Positions 35,117 through 47,424 of a stretch of DNA of 64,000 nt are shown in pieces. Under the pieces are notes generated by a model. It was not told the DNA's origin. It searched no databases and saw nothing but the letters and a program-made list of their open reading frames with translations. Position numbers and translations under genes: made by a program. Positions within the stretch are counted from its first letter, which is position 1. Every line of letters begins with the position of its first letter. Origin of the DNA: Raphanus sativus (lineage: Eukaryota > Streptophyta > Magnoliopsida > Brassicales > Brassicaceae); the NCBI RefSeq assembly GCF_000801105.2, contig NC_079512.1, forward strand, positions 26,863,848 to 26,927,847, read 5' to 3'.

Positions 35117-35424
35117 CCTATAGTGACGGATTGACTTCGATGGGAGATTCGAGGGTTAGAGACGACGAAGAAGACGAACTCACAAACTGTCACTGTTTCA
35201 GTGAGCAAAACAAAAGGAGAAATAAGCAAGAATCTAGAGGGCTAAAGAGTAAAGTAACATCGAGTTTCTGTCTCTTACCAAGTGGCATCTGATAGTGAGA
35301 TAAAACAGCGTGTATTCCATTTATAATGTGAAAACTACAAGCTGTTTTTTAGAAATTAGCTGCGAGTATTCTCTTCTAAGAAACGACATGTAGTTAGTGT
35401 TTTGAAACAGTATACAAAAAACCT
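35117..35424. other. Short intergenic region
   Basis: This holds the leader and promoter of the enhancer of rudimentary gene and the 3' end of the transporter gene. Nothing else is seen. Confidence 0.5.
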
Positions 35425-37608
35425 TTACAAAAGCAAAAGTTTAATATCATCGTCATCTTCTGGTTGGTTCTCTGGCAACACATCAGAGGGTACAAGATCA
35501 TCCAAATGATCAGAATCCGGAACGAGGACAATGAAACACAGCGTAGCGAATCTCAGGACATTCCTAAGAAGAATCACGAGCCAGAGGTTCCCAAACTCGT
35601 GTCTGGTGACACCAAAAGCGTGAAGAACCAACCCTCCACTCCACTTAGAAGCAAGCTGTCCGAAGCTATCAATGCACATGAGGAAAGCAAAGAACGTGCC
35701 TTCGATTCCCAGAGGACAAAGCCTTGTGCTGAGAACGATCATGGGGATCCACCTGATCTTACTTATGATCCTTGAGAAAGATTCTTCTGTTATCACAAAG
35801 AAGGAATCGGGTATCCCAAGGACTATGTTCCAGCGTTTGATGAAGACGAGGTCGAGCATTCCTGATAAGCCGTATAGGAGTTGTGCAAAGAAGAGTATGT
35901 GCCTAAAGGAATAGCCTTTGAGCTTCTTGTGGTATATCAGAACTCCAAACATCGATGCTAAAGCTCCTATCGCATATATTATGCCCACAAACTCCTGCAT
36001 TTAGACCAAAAAAACAAGGAAGTATGGATCTAGCTCTCATAACTGCATGTCTGGTTGAAGAATTGTTGCTGTTCAAAACAGAACTACAAACCCCAAAGAC
36101 CATTACTACAACAGAATTAACTGGGGGTTTTACTCCAAGCCAACAAACAGGCTCATATTTGGTCCATATAATTATCATGACATATAGCCGCAGTGTCAGT
36201 TCGAGGTTGTGAGTTATGGGAGCCACTCTTGCTAACTTCCAACTGCATTTAGTTACACTATACTAGTTCTTATGAAACAATCTATGTCAAGCCCATACCA
36301 TATATATGACCACTAATTCAGGTTTTTTCATCTCAATCCTATATTCTTGTGGGCAATGCGAGACTGTGAAACCAACCTGGGAGAAGGCGGGACCAGCTTT
36401 AGGATCAGTGTACCAGTAGAAGTAGCCTTCATGAGTACTGATATTGAGAGCTAGCGATATGAACATGTAAAGTGATGGCTTCCATACTTGAGGGTACTTT
36501 ATAGTTTTGTACATTCCCTTCACCGCTACTCCTACGCCATCTTCGTCCTGAACATCATTCAATGATTGCTCAAAGTTTCATCAAAATTTGAAGTGATGGG
36601 AAGCAGAGGAAGTAAGTATAAAAATTGCTCCGGTGGAAACAAATACACACAAAGCAAATTGCTGCAACGCAAATGCTAGTGAGAGAGATCAAAAGAGTTC
36701 AGGTTACAGGCATAGCTCCCACCTTTTTGTTTTTCTGTATAAGGACAGTAGAAGATCTTTTCTCGTAGATGAAAAGCCCAAGTATGATAATCGTTGCAGG
36801 TGGCAGTGTTAATACCCCTAATGCTCCCTGTCATGCAGAATGGAACATTATAAACTTGTAGAAGAGCAAAAAACTAGAAGAAAGTCAGCGGACTTCAGTG
36901 AAGTCTTTTCAACTTTTCATCAAAATATGTTGAGGAAAAAAGCTCAACCTGAGGTCCAAGCCTGTGAACAAAGACTCCACTAGTTGCGTATCCCACTAAA
37001 GCACCAGCAGACGAACAAACCATACAAAGGCTCTGTATATCAGGAGCCAAAGACCGGATATTGATGCTGTTTGTTGCTATACACGCATCAATTACCACCT
37101 CTGCAATGGCCATAGCCGCAGAGACACCTAAGAGACAGCTCAAAGCCAAAGCAGCAGGCAACTTACCAAGAACTACAAGTGCAATCGCAGAGACCAAACC
37201 AAGAACACCAGCGACCACAAAATAAGGCTTTCTTTTGTAACCTCTGATCGGGAAAACATCCGTGAAGAGACCCCAGACGGGTCTCATGACCCAGGGGATG
37301 TAATACAGTCCCACGTAAAGCTGCACAACCGATGGCTGCACTTGCTGCACATCTTTCCAGTAATAATCTGTGATGACTTTGAATATTGAACCGGAGAACC
37401 CTTGGTTTAGGCCGTATACAAGGACCACGCCTACAACAAAGCTCGGATTTAGCCGAGAACACAACATTCGTAGCCACTGGACAGGCTGAAGCAGAACGGA
37501 GACAACAGCGTTTCTTCCATGCCTTGTCATCTCCACAGAATGATCTGAAACTGGTTTCAGCAGAGGTTTTTCCACTGAGAAGAGTTTCTCAGTTTCCAGT
37601 GTCTCCAT
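35425..37608 (-). CDS. Folate-biopterin transporter family protein (MFS)
   Basis: This is a major-facilitator protein of the folate-biopterin transporter (BT1/FBT) family at the position of At5g10820. Exons 37608-36949, 36828-36724, 36547-36377 and 35994-35425 close a 501-residue frame with about 11-12 hydrophobic segments. Family landmarks: NPSFVVGVVLVYGLNQGFSG at the first membrane segment, DYYWKDVQQVQPS, WVMRPVWGLFTDVFPIRGYK between segments 2 and 3, and EVVIDACIATNS in segment 5. The long cytosolic loop is KRSSTVLIQKNKK...DEDG. The C-terminus is acidic (ENQPEDDDDIKLLLL). Substrate within the family (folates, pterins) cannot be read from sequence. It diverges from the methyltransferase gene across about 470 bp. 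Confidence 0.9.
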
Positions 37609-38076
37609 GGTGTTTACTCTTCGGATCTGAAAAGTACTGAAAGCAAGAGGGACTTTAATAGTTATTTTAGAGTAAAAAGAAACTCCTTTTTAGACTTTCA
37701 AAAAAGATTTCTAGAGTCACACTCACACGAGAAAGCATTGACTCTGTAGTCTGTAAGCAATGACGTCTTTCTTCAACTAACCCAGTCTTAAATTCCACAA
37801 ATCCTAAACCATAATTGCCTTATCAGCCAAAGAGCCAATGTTTCATCTTACCTCTCAAAAGCACTAATCCCATATATACGTAAACAATTACTTAAACCAA
37901 TATGGGGTCAAAAGTTACTTTACACTAAAATCCAATTAACAAAATAAAAGAATAAGAATAAAGCAACGTGCAGAACATGTGTACGATTCCCACAAGCCAA
38001 AGAGACTACTATATCTAACGAGTTAGTCATCGCTGGAAACTAAACCAAAAAAAAGAAGTCAAAACAACAGAGAAAA

Positions 38077-38943
38077 ATGGCAGGACTGTTTGATAAACAA
38101 GCAGATCTATACCTAGACGCCAGACCCAATTACCCATCAGAATGGTTCTCCAAGCTCGCCGATCTCACCGATCACCACGGTTTAGCCTGGGATGCCGCCA
38201 CTGGCAACGGCCAAGCAGCTCTCGCCGTCAGCATTCGATGCTTTAAGAACTTTGTTAACAGCATTTTCGGATCTTGCAATTGATGAGTTTCGTTCATGTG
38301 GACACAGGTCGCGGATCACTACGAGAGAGTCGTGGCGACGGACGTGAGCGAATCGCAGCTGAAACTCGCAACGACGCATCCCAAGATCGACTATCGCCAC
38401 ACCCCGTCGACGATGACCGACGACGAGCTGGTGGAGCTGATCGGAGGAGAGGACTCGGTGGATCTGATCACCGTCGCGCAAGCCGTGCACTGGTTCGACC
38501 TCCCGAGATTCTACGCAGTCGCAAAGCGCGTCCTGCGTAAACCCGGCGGAGTCATCGCCGTGTGGGGATACAACGACGTCGTGGTGTCGCCGGAGTTCGA
38601 CGCGGTGCAGTATCGTTTCCACGCCCAAACGCGGCCGTATTGGAAGTATCCGAATATTCAGCATGTTTTCGATGCGTACGAAGCGTTGCCGTTTCCTTTC
38701 GAGAGCGTGGGGATGGGATCGGAAGGGGAGCCGTTGAAGCTGGAGATGCCTAAAACGACGTCGTTCGAGGGGATCGTGAGGATGTTTAAGTCGTGGTCGG
38801 CTGTTGTCACGGCGAAAGAGAAAGGTGTTGATTTGTTAACGGAGAGTTTGGTCAGTGAGCTTGAGACTGCTTGGGGAGGATCTGACGTTATTCGTACTGT
38901 CGTTTACAAAGCGTTTATGATCGCAGGAAAAGTTAGCGTTTGA
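38077..38943 (+). CDS. SAM-dependent methyltransferase (class I)
   Basis: This is a Methyltransf_11-type S-adenosylmethionine-dependent methyltransferase matching At5g10830. Exons 38077-38226 and 38308-38943 give 261 residues. The N-terminus FDKQADLYLDARPNYPSEWF is the usual signature of trans-aconitate/UbiE-like plant members. Motif I is AWDAATGNGQAALAV, spanning the intron at GCC/GTC; motif II is VVATDVSESQLKLA; motif III is LITVAQAVHWFDLPRFY. The substrate is unknown. Exon 2 is strongly GC-rich (GACGACGAGCTGGTGG). The gene converges on the TMN gene with about 240 bp between stops and shares the upstream region with the folate transporter. Confidence 0.92.
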
Positions 38944-39184
38944 ATCATCAAACGTTTTAAAATGCGTTTGCGTCCATTTCTTACATAATAAAATGTTTAA
39001 TAAAAATATAACTCGCACGTCGGAATGGAATGAAATGACAAATGTGTTCTTTGACAAATCAAACAAAAAAATACACTATAATAACGTTCACATATATTAA
39101 AACCTCTCATGTTCTGCAACAAAACCACTTAATTAAAAGAAAATAAAACTATAATCACCTTTCCTTAAGCATCATCTTCTTCCT

Positions 39185-41771
39185 TTAATCAATCTTAACT
39201 GAGGAATAGATGAGTCTTGTGAACCAGAGACAAGCATAGAACCCTATTGTTCCTGTGAGCACAAAGAATGCGTAAGATGCGATGAGCATGTACCCAAAGT
39301 AAAGCATAGCCGAGACCAGTTTGGTGATCTGAAGCTTTGTGAAGAAGTAGAACGTGGCGTAGAGGAAGAGATAGAGAGCTGATGAGCCTGATGTTAGGTA
39401 AGATCTCCACCACCAAAGGTAGTCCTCGCTGCAGAGCTGGAAGTAGCAGAGTACTACTGTTATCTCAGCGCAAGTAACGATGAGGATTACAAAGACGAGG
39501 AAGAGGAACCCGAAGATGTAGTAGAACTGGTTGAGCCAGATGGATGTGAGGATGAAGAAGAGCTCGATGAAGACTGCCCCAAAAGGTAGGATTCCTCCGA
39601 TGAGGATTGAGAAAACCGGGTTCATGTACCAAGCTTGCTCTGGGATCTGCCTTGGGATTTTGTTGGTTTTCACTGGGTCATCAACCGCTGGTTTCTTGGA
39701 ACCCAGGTAAGCTCCAACAAAGACGAGAGGAACCGAGATGCCGAACCAGAGGAAGATCAATGCGAACATTGTTCCGAATGGGACAGCCCCTGATGACTTC
39801 TGTCCCCAGATGAGAGCGTTTAGGACAAAGAAGATGGCTGAGACAACCGCAGGGAACAAGAAGGCTGTTCTGAAGGCGATTCTCTTCCACTCTGTTCCTT
39901 TGAACATTTTGTAGAGACGTGAAGAAGCGTAACCAGCAAAGAGTCCCATGAAGACCCAGAGCAGAAGCATGGCCGTCATCAGACCACCACGGTTCGAAGG
40001 GGAGAGAAACCCGAGCATGGCGAAGATCATTGTGACAAATACCATGCCTAAACACTGGACCCCTGTACCAACGTAGACGCAGAGCAGATCTGAATTGGCG
40101 GGAAGTCTGAAAACATCACCGTGGACAAGCTTCCATCCTGTCTCTTCCTGAGCTTCTTCTTGAGTCTCGAGCTCGTTGTATCGTGAAATGTCACGATAAA
40201 GGGTCCTCAGCATTATCATCGCCACCATACCAGATAGGAAGAGGACGATCATCAGAGAATTGACGATAGAGAACCAGTGGATTTGGTTGTCACTCATTAG
40301 AAGATAAGCGTCCCATCTAGATGCCCACTTCACTTCACTTTCCTGAACAGAGGAGCAGCGAAAAAAAAATTGAGAACAAGAACTCCATAGCATTTACTTG
40401 AAGACACAAAGCAAAGAGTTGTTTGTAATATAAAAAATACTTGCCAGGAAATCAACATCATAAGTGAAGATGATCTCCTTCTTTGGTTCAACTTCTTGAG
40501 GGGTAGCCGAGCTAACGACAAGGCGTTTTGTGTGAGGATCACAGGTCGTCAGACGGGTCTTCTCACTCCACTCTCCATCGTATTCATGCTTAACACTACA
40601 AACCAAGGGAAAGACTATCAGTATTGAAGGACAGGGGATCCCAAGAAACATTTAAATCATGGACAAAGAAACACACCTGTAAGGTTTGACCTCAAATCCC
40701 ACAATCCTTGCAGAATCAGTTTGCATATCTAGGTGATATCGGACTGTAAACGCCAAGTGATTGTGCATAAAGTACTTTTGCTCTTTGCTCTGTGTACACA
40801 AAACGCAATTCAGAAAATCCAGCTCTTTCGCATGCAGTTAAAACACTGTTGAACAGTCAGAAACCTACTTACCCCTTCATACTGGCCTTTAAGACCAACA
40901 TGATAGCCAAGCTGATAAACAACAGCTGGAGAACCCTGATCCCCTCTTTCAATTGGAACCACAAGAGGGAGGTTATCGAGGATCCTAGCATACACACAAG
41001 AAAAAAAAAAGACTCGTAAGAAAAACTGACACAAGAGAAAACAAATATAAGTTTCTATTTTTGGTTCCTACATGTTGACACGGTACTCATCGTCGATCTT
41101 TTCTTTGAACGCTTTGGCTGTCTTGTCATCAAGAACGACCCGGCAGAGAACATTGCACATCTTCGCCTCCCGCATTTTAAACTGCACTTGTTTCAACTCC
41201 AAAAAAAGGTTATAGAGATAAAAGCACAAGACTGATCGTTAAAAAGCAACAGAGACAAACCGAATATGGAGCATTTTCAATGCGGTCACCACGAAGCACT
41301 TCACCAAGATTCTCAGTACTATCAACAATCTTCTTAGGTTGACAGAAAGGAAGCGAGTAATACGAGTACGGAAGCTGAGTCTTTATTGAGGATAACTTAT
41401 TCACTTTAACCTTCAGCTCATCACCCTGCAAACAATCAATGTACCAGATAAAGCTCCTCTATAATGCCTACATTGTTCAGATCGAGAGACTCACAAAGTA
41501 AAATCAAAGCCTCCAGCCAAAAATAAAAGGCTTAAACAAACGTCGGTGCATCAGCACACCGACTCTCATTCTCTATAAGCTCTCTCCGCAGATCAAGTAC
41601 TGACCGCAGATCGAAAGAGATCCAATTCAGATCTAAAAAGCCTGGGAGCAACGAATTTTTTACCTTTTCGAAATCCTGAGGAGCGACGCCTGGGAGGTAG
41701 AAAGAGTGAGCGACGTGAATGAAGAGCAGAAGAGTGAAGGCGATCGCGGATCTCCGAAACTGCGTAGCCAT
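39185..41771 (-). CDS. TMN8: Endomembrane protein 70 / transmembrane nine (TMN)
   Basis: This is an EMP70/TM9SF protein of the Golgi and endosomes, at the position of At5g10840. Exons 41771-41664, 41425-41261, 41181-41072, 40984-40873, 40789-40677, 40595-40445 and 40342-39185 close a 638-residue frame, typical for the family. A signal peptide ([15 protein letters not shown]) is followed by [11 protein letters not shown], the conserved start of the lumenal domain ([13 protein letters not shown] follows). Nine hydrophobic segments lie in the last exon. The C-terminus ([19 protein letters not shown]) carries the family's Golgi-retention KXD/E-type signal. The sixth intron appears to use a GC donor (CTG/GCAAGT). 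A G-box (GCCACGTGT) lies at about 41937, near 170 bp upstream. Confidence 0.94.
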
Positions 41772-42801
41772 GGCTGTGTTCCCACTAAACGAAATGACCA
41801 GATCTGAAGCTACGCTTATACAGTTTGTTTTATGCTCTCTTATGCGCTTGGAGACGACGAGAGACTCACCCGCTTGTTAGTAAACAGCCCGGTTCAGTTC
41901 GTTACTGTTTGATCCTTGTTAGCTATTAATAATACGCCACGTGTACATTCATTAAGTTTTTCCACTTATGGGCTTAAACCGATGATTCCCCCATTGTGAC
42001 GTTATTAGTTAGTTAATTAAAAGCATCGATAATGAATGGAGTATTTATTTTAGATCTGCTTTTGTTTGAACTTTGAAGTGTTCCAAAAAAAAAAAGAGAT
42101 CTGCTTTTGTTTTCTGAACAGGTGCATATATTTTAAGCTAATGAACCATTTAAGGAAAAAGAAAGAACTAAATCATAGATTCAGTACAAAATTAAAACTA
42201 TTTTTAAGGCATCATCACGTAGGTTTGAAGTAATTGTTTTTTTTTTGCAAAAGAAGTTTTGAAGTAAATGTTGATTTAAAGAATGTTGAGAAAATTACGG
42301 GGTCACTTCAAAACTCCGATGTTATGTTTCATATCACTTTAGTTTTTTTTTTGTTTATTGCATAAAAATATCGTTTTATAATTTTACCTTAAATTACAGT
42401 TATTTTCAGTTTAATATTAATTGAAAAATGCATTGATCTTATAAATAAATATATTTATCTAAAATATTATTGATTAAATAGATGATATTTTAAGTGACAT
42501 TCTTTATAAAACTGAGTAGTGTGTGTTTTAGCAAATGTTTGGCAGCTTCAAATGTCCCTAATTTCTTAACATGAACATCAAAACATAACTTTTTTTTTGT
42601 CAACAAACGTCAAAACATAACATTGTCTTTTATGACCCAACCTAAATAAAAATCATTTAATTCCAATTTTTTTATTGCACATCGTGTACTGTGTTGCTGT
42701 AAAAAGAAAAAGAAAAAGAAAAGTCCAGTAGATGCCTGAGGACTTATTCTATTTAAGCCTAATTATAGTACTCCAATGTCCCTACAAATAAGTGATAGAT
42801 C
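41772..42801. other. Intergenic, nothing recognised beyond a promoter
   Basis: The first 180 bp are the TMN leader and promoter. The rest is AT-rich with poly(T) and poly(A) runs and no gene or repeat that I can support. Confidence 0.45.
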
Positions 42802-43422
42802 TCAGAAATGGATGTGGCAGTCGGTGGGTTGAAATCCAGACCCTCTTGCAGAATCAGAGGAACTCAACTGCACCTTGACCCCACATAGCACACGTGGCTT
42901 AAACCGCCACGTATTCACAAGCCCAAACATAAGCCTAGCCCTAAGCTTGAGCTCCACGTCGATCCCATAAACGCCAGACCGCTTCTCGTCTTCAAATTTC
43001 CCCCGGCCGCCACCACCGAGCAACACCAAGTTCTGCCCTTGGAACACCGTTCCGACGACGACCGTGGACTTGTGTCCCTGGTAGAACGGCGGCACGGACG
43101 AGGCTGCTAACCTTTGATGGTCGTAGTAAACCCTAGCGTCGAACCTGTCGTAGTGGATCCCGAGGCGAGAGTTGGAGTTTCGGATGGAGAAAACGAGCGA
43201 GAGATTGTAATGGAGGTTGGTGCTGTCTGGATCAAAGGTGAACTGCGTCAGCTCTGCGTCGCTGACTTGGAACTTGACGGCGCCGTGTCGGAGCATGGCC
43301 CAGACGATGAATGATACCGTGCAGACGATGATGACTAGGGTGATGAGGGAGTTGATCGCGAAGGCTATAATGCCCCACAAGAGTTTTACGATGCATTCGC
43401 AGCAACCGAAAAGGCAACACAT
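42802..43422 (-). CDS. NDR1/HIN1-like (NHL, LEA-2 domain) protein
   Basis: This is an intronless 206-residue protein of the NHL/LEA-2 family, plasma-membrane proteins linked to pathogen response. A Cys-rich N-terminus (MCCLFGCCECIVKLLWG), typical of NHL3-like members and possibly acylated, precedes a membrane segment (FAINSLITLVIIVCTVSFIV). The LEA-2 domain has the characteristic SIRNSNSRLGIHYDRFDARV (the NPN-x-RIG-x-YYD region) and YYDHQRLAASSVPPFYQGHK. A Gly-rich loop (GGGGRGK) lies about residue 140. The C-terminus ends in a Cys-His stretch (FQPTDCHIHF). I am not certain an Arabidopsis gene sits at exactly this place between TMN8 and CBSX3. Confidence 0.9.
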   Translation of the reverse strand: MCCLFGCCECIVKLLWGIIAFAINSLITLVIIVCTVSFIVWAMLRHGAVKFQVSDAELTQFTFDPDSTNLHYNLSLVFSIRNSNSRLGIHYDRFDARVYYDHQRLAASSVPPFYQGHKSTVVVGTVFQGQNLVLLGGGGRGKFEDEKRSGVYGIDVELKLRARLMFGLVNTWRFKPRVLCGVKVQLSSSDSARGSGFQPTDCHIHF

Positions 43423-43985
43423 CGTCTTGGTCGTAGTAGACGCAAAGAAATCTTACAAACGCTAAAAAGAACAAAGAAGGAGAGAGTTTCTGAGTTTTAA
43501 CCAATTTGGTTTTGTTTGTTGTGATCCTCAGTGATTTTCTCAACTTTTCCTCCCGCTTCTCCCGTTTATTTATATTGACCGTATCTTTTCAGAAAAAAAA
43601 AAGGAAATTGTTCTTTTTAAAAAAGGAAAGAAATCGTTTTATGAAAGTTTCAAATAATTTCTTTACCATTATGCATATATTTTAAAATGATTCCTTAACA
43701 AATGATATTAATCACAACTGATTTATTCGAACCCATGATTTATATAACAAGAAAACAAACATCATAATAATATTCAATAAAGAGTAGAGTCCATTTGTTT
43801 TATTATCTTGCGGAGAGTAGCTCAAAAACCAAGTCTTTGACAAGTTTACCAATGAAAACGACAGACAACAACAACAACAAACATCAGAGAAGACTCCATA
43901 TTTACATTCGATCTTACTTTAGAGGATCATCAAGCAGTGGATATAACACACGGAAAGTAACACTTCTCCTTACCAGTCTGCAACG
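43423..43985. other. Intergenic region between NHL and CBSX3
   Basis: This holds the NHL promoter and the CBSX3 3' region. AT-rich; nothing else is supported. Poly(A) and CAA repeats lie near 43865-43885. Confidence 0.45.
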
Positions 43986-44931
43986 TTAGTAACCTCCCTG
44001 GATAAACGCGTTTAGGCGGTTAAGCTCCTCGCGATGCTCAGTCACCACTGCACGAACCACATCTCCTATCGACACCATTCCCACCATACCCTTGTCTTTT
44101 ATCACTGGAATGTGCCTAATCCGGTTATCTGTAACATTAAACCGAGATTTTGAAACCCAAAAAAAGTTTGCACCTTTTAATAGAGAAAAATGTATAGAGT
44201 TTTCTGCTTACCAGTCATTAGCTGCATAGCACGCAACACCTTGGTCTCTGGTGTCACGGTGATAAGCTTATTCTGCAATCACCAATCCACAGATCCATTT
44301 CAGTTTAATCCTCAGAAAGCAAAGTGAAATTTTTTATAAAATGATTCAATACCTCTTCAGTCATAATGTCTCCTACTTTTGTTGATTTGGATGATCTCCC
44401 TTGCACTATGATCTTTCGCAGATAATCTAAAAAGATATAAAACAATGTCAAAACACACAGAACAAATACTTTCATTTAACATTCAAAGTTTGTCTTACCT
44501 CTCTCTGTAATGATACCAGCAAGAGACTGTTGCTCACCAGGTTTCACAACCACCAAGGCACCAACATTGTGTTGTGTCATCTAAAACCAAAACCAAAACA
44601 CACACATCAAAAACATCCAAAAAGATAATGACCATTTAAAAAAAAAAGGCAAATGGAAAAATACACATACGGATTTAACAGCGTCATAAACAGAGTCATC
44701 AGTAGTACACCAAAGCCAAGATCCATCGGCACTTTTGCCTTTGGCGTTCATAACGTCAGAGATGGTTGTGCTCTCGAACCCATGCTCCTCCATACGAGAT
44801 GACTGAGTCGACTCGGAGCGTTTGCAAAACACAGAAGGCTGGATCGCCGGGTTAATCACACGGACATGTTGCAGCAGAGACGCTTTCACAACGTTTCCAC
44901 CGGACACAAACGAACGAATCGCAGCTTGCAT
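43986..44931 (-). CDS. CBSX3: CBS domain protein, mitochondrial (CBSX3)
   Basis: This is a single-Bateman-module protein (one CBS pair) matching CBSX3 (At5g10860), which activates mitochondrial thioredoxin and affects redox balance. Exons 44931-44671, 44580-44499, 44426-44353, 44272-44212 and 44128-43986 close a 206-residue frame. The N-terminus (MQAAIRSFVSGGNVVKASLL) is a basic, acid-poor mitochondrial presequence. CBS1 starts ISDVMNAKG and includes NVGALVVVKPGEQQSLAGII; CBS2 starts VGDIMTEENKLITVTPETK and ends with IRHIPVIKDKGMVGMVSIGD. Length fits the family. It is followed on the same strand by chorismate mutase. Confidence 0.94.
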
Positions 44932-45603
44932 CTTTTTACCTAATATTGAGATTTCAAATCAACAAGTTCTTATAACAGATCATCAGAAGAAGCAAACTAG
45001 ATCTACAACAACAACCAATCATCATCAAATAAGTGATAAAAGATGTGATTTTGAAGAAACCTAAAAGTGGAAACTTTCTTAATACGATTGCTTCTACATA
45101 AAAAGAAAGGACGTAAAGACAGAGAGGAAAGAGAGATTCAGACCTGAGATTTGATTAACCAAGAAGAAACGGATCGGAGTGGGGAAGCTGAAGAACCCTA
45201 GATTATGAGCAAGAGACAGAGGACACGAGAGTTGAGTGGGCGAGCGTTTGAAGGGTTCTTATTGATAATCATCAAAAACATAAATTAACCTTTTTCCGAC
45301 AAAGACACACTGACAACCTGTCCTTTTTTATCCTTAAAAGATAGTGATGACTGATGACTGCTCGTGCAATTATTCTGTCTTATCCTGACAATATAAATAA
45401 GCCCACTATTAGCTTCGATCTAAGGCCCAATTAAAGCCCAATCTAAAATTATTCAGTTTTGATCAAATCGGTTTGGTTTATTCATATTGGACAAGCTTCA
45501 ATGTGTTTGATTGATTATAAGTCTGTAATGAAAAAACAAATCTTGCAAGAGGTTTGTGGAAAAGACAATGGACTCATCATCTTGTTTAATGATGTCTCGA
45601 GAT
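44932..45603. other. CBSX3 leader and promoter; intergenic
   Basis: An intron-like leader with AAACCCTAG-type telo-box (GAACCCTAGATT about 45192) and GGCCCA elements (about 45425) suits a housekeeping promoter. No other gene is seen. Confidence 0.4.
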
Positions 45604-46840
45604 TCAGTCGAGACGACGTAGAAGATACTCAACCTCGACGTCTTTAGTAAGAGGGATAAGCCATTCTCCATAGATGCGAGAGACTAGATATGGATCCACT
45701 TTATACTTCTTCTTCTCACTCTCGTCACCACCAGAGACGCACTTCACCTCCTGTCCAAACGTTTCTGCTTTCTTCTCGACTCTCTTCTTAACCATTTCTT
45801 CTACTTTCTCGAACGTCAAAAGCTTCATCAATGCCTCCGTATCCTACAGAAAGTTTTTTCAGAAAAACGTCTCGTCGTTTTAATAGAAAAACCAAAATCA
45901 ACATTTTGTTAAAACACTAGTTTTGGTAACTTACCTTAGAGCGAATAGCAGGCTCATAGTCATGAGGAGAATCTCTGAATTTGATCTCAGCAACAAACTT
46001 ACCATAGTGAATCCTTCTCGAAAGAGCCTTAAACAAGATCTCAACAAACTATCAGGCATAAACAAGACGTAGGCTTGAATTTGTGAATCCAAATAAGATG
46101 TACCTACATGTAAACAAGCGAGATCAGAAGCAGCAGTTGATGCGTAGTTACCATCATCACCAGGTTTAACAAACAAAGGAAGCAGTTCTTTAAAGTAAAC
46201 ATCCCAAAGCCGTTTGTTTATGTTAACAGATGAAGCCTTAGGGTGCAGAACCTTAAAACAAGAGGAAAAAAAACAAAAGTAATGATTTTAGATTCAAGCA
46301 TAAGAGTTTCAAAAGGAGAATGTTTCAAGACAAAGATTACCTGTGGATATTTGTGGGTAGGAAAAACAGAGTGCGGAATGGTATCAAGGAAGAAAGGATT
46401 CTCTTCTGGATTTTCGTATCTTCCTACCTAAATAATACACATAAACATTTGTGACACTCAAGTCAAGTGAACCAAATCAACAAACATGTAGTAGGCGGCT
46501 AATAGGTAGAAACTAATCTATAAGATAAAGCAGGATAATACAATCTATGAAGATGTTATAAAAGACAGAACCAAACATTGAGACAAAAGATGAGTTTGGA
46601 ATTGGGATGTAAAGCCTTAACTACCTTAGCTTGGATGGTTTCGATTTCTCTGACAAAGAACTCAGTCAGAGAGGAGGAGTCCTCGAAAGCAGGTGAATTG
46701 AGTGGAAACTTAGCTCTCTCGATCAAGCTGAAGACGATGGTGTCTTCTTGCCTGATCAACGATTCCCTGATCGAGTCAAGACTTAGCTGTTGTACATCGG
46801 AACCTCCAGGAACCGTGTCAGACTCCACGACTCTTGCCAT
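45604..46840 (-). CDS. CM2: Chorismate mutase 2, cytosolic
   Basis: The enzyme converts chorismate to prephenate in phenylalanine and tyrosine synthesis. Exons 46840-46625, 46427-46341, 46251-46108, 46027-45935 and 45843-45604 close a 259-residue frame. The start MARVVESDTV is a short cytosolic N-terminus without a plastid transit peptide, as in Arabidopsis CM2 (At5g10870), which unlike CM1 is not controlled by aromatic amino acids. An in-frame ATG 69 bp upstream exists but is not expected to be used. AroQ-type all-helical residues are present: LIRESLIRQEDTIVFSLIER with the catalytic Arg, FVKPGDDGNYASTAASDLAC, LSRRIHYGKFVAEIKFR, and the C-terminal YGEWLIPLTKDVEVEYLLRR. Length matches the family. 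Confidence 0.95.
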
Positions 46841-47424
46841 AAGTCCCCCGGGAGATTTGCAGAAAGACTTTCCCTGTAGATATACTTCCTTCCTTCCTCC
46901 TCCTCTCACTACTTTTTACTTCTCGCTGTTGACTTTTGACTCGCTTTAAGACCTCTTTCCAGAGAATAAAAATACGGAAAAAATTATAGTATAACACGAG
47001 AGGCGTAGAAATCAAAACCAGATCGAGGTCCATTTTCAGCAAGACGAGGAAACATGCAATCGGGCTGACTTATGGCCTATTTAGATCCAAGAACTCGACC
47101 CTACAAATATTTAATGGGTTGAGTATTTTTATGGATATAGAATTTCGAAATACGAAACTATTCAATTTACATATAAGTATATACTAATTCAAAATATATG
47201 TGAATTCAGTTATATAGGTTACTAATAGATTTGACTAAATTTGAAAAAAAAAAATTGAGTAAAAATACTCCAATCTGAAGGATTACACTTATAAATCATA
47301 TATAGATTTATTTTCTTTATTAAAATATATACAATGTATAATAATCTTTGATTGTATATATACTATATATCTGGTTCTGCTTTAACGCAATGGTTTGTGC
47401 ATACAATAAGCAAATACTCTAGAG
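46841..47424. other. CM2 promoter and AT-rich DNA
   Basis: The first part is the CM2 leader and promoter with a GGAGGAGGAAGG-type GA-rich stretch. The rest is AT-rich with no gene. Confidence 0.4.
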
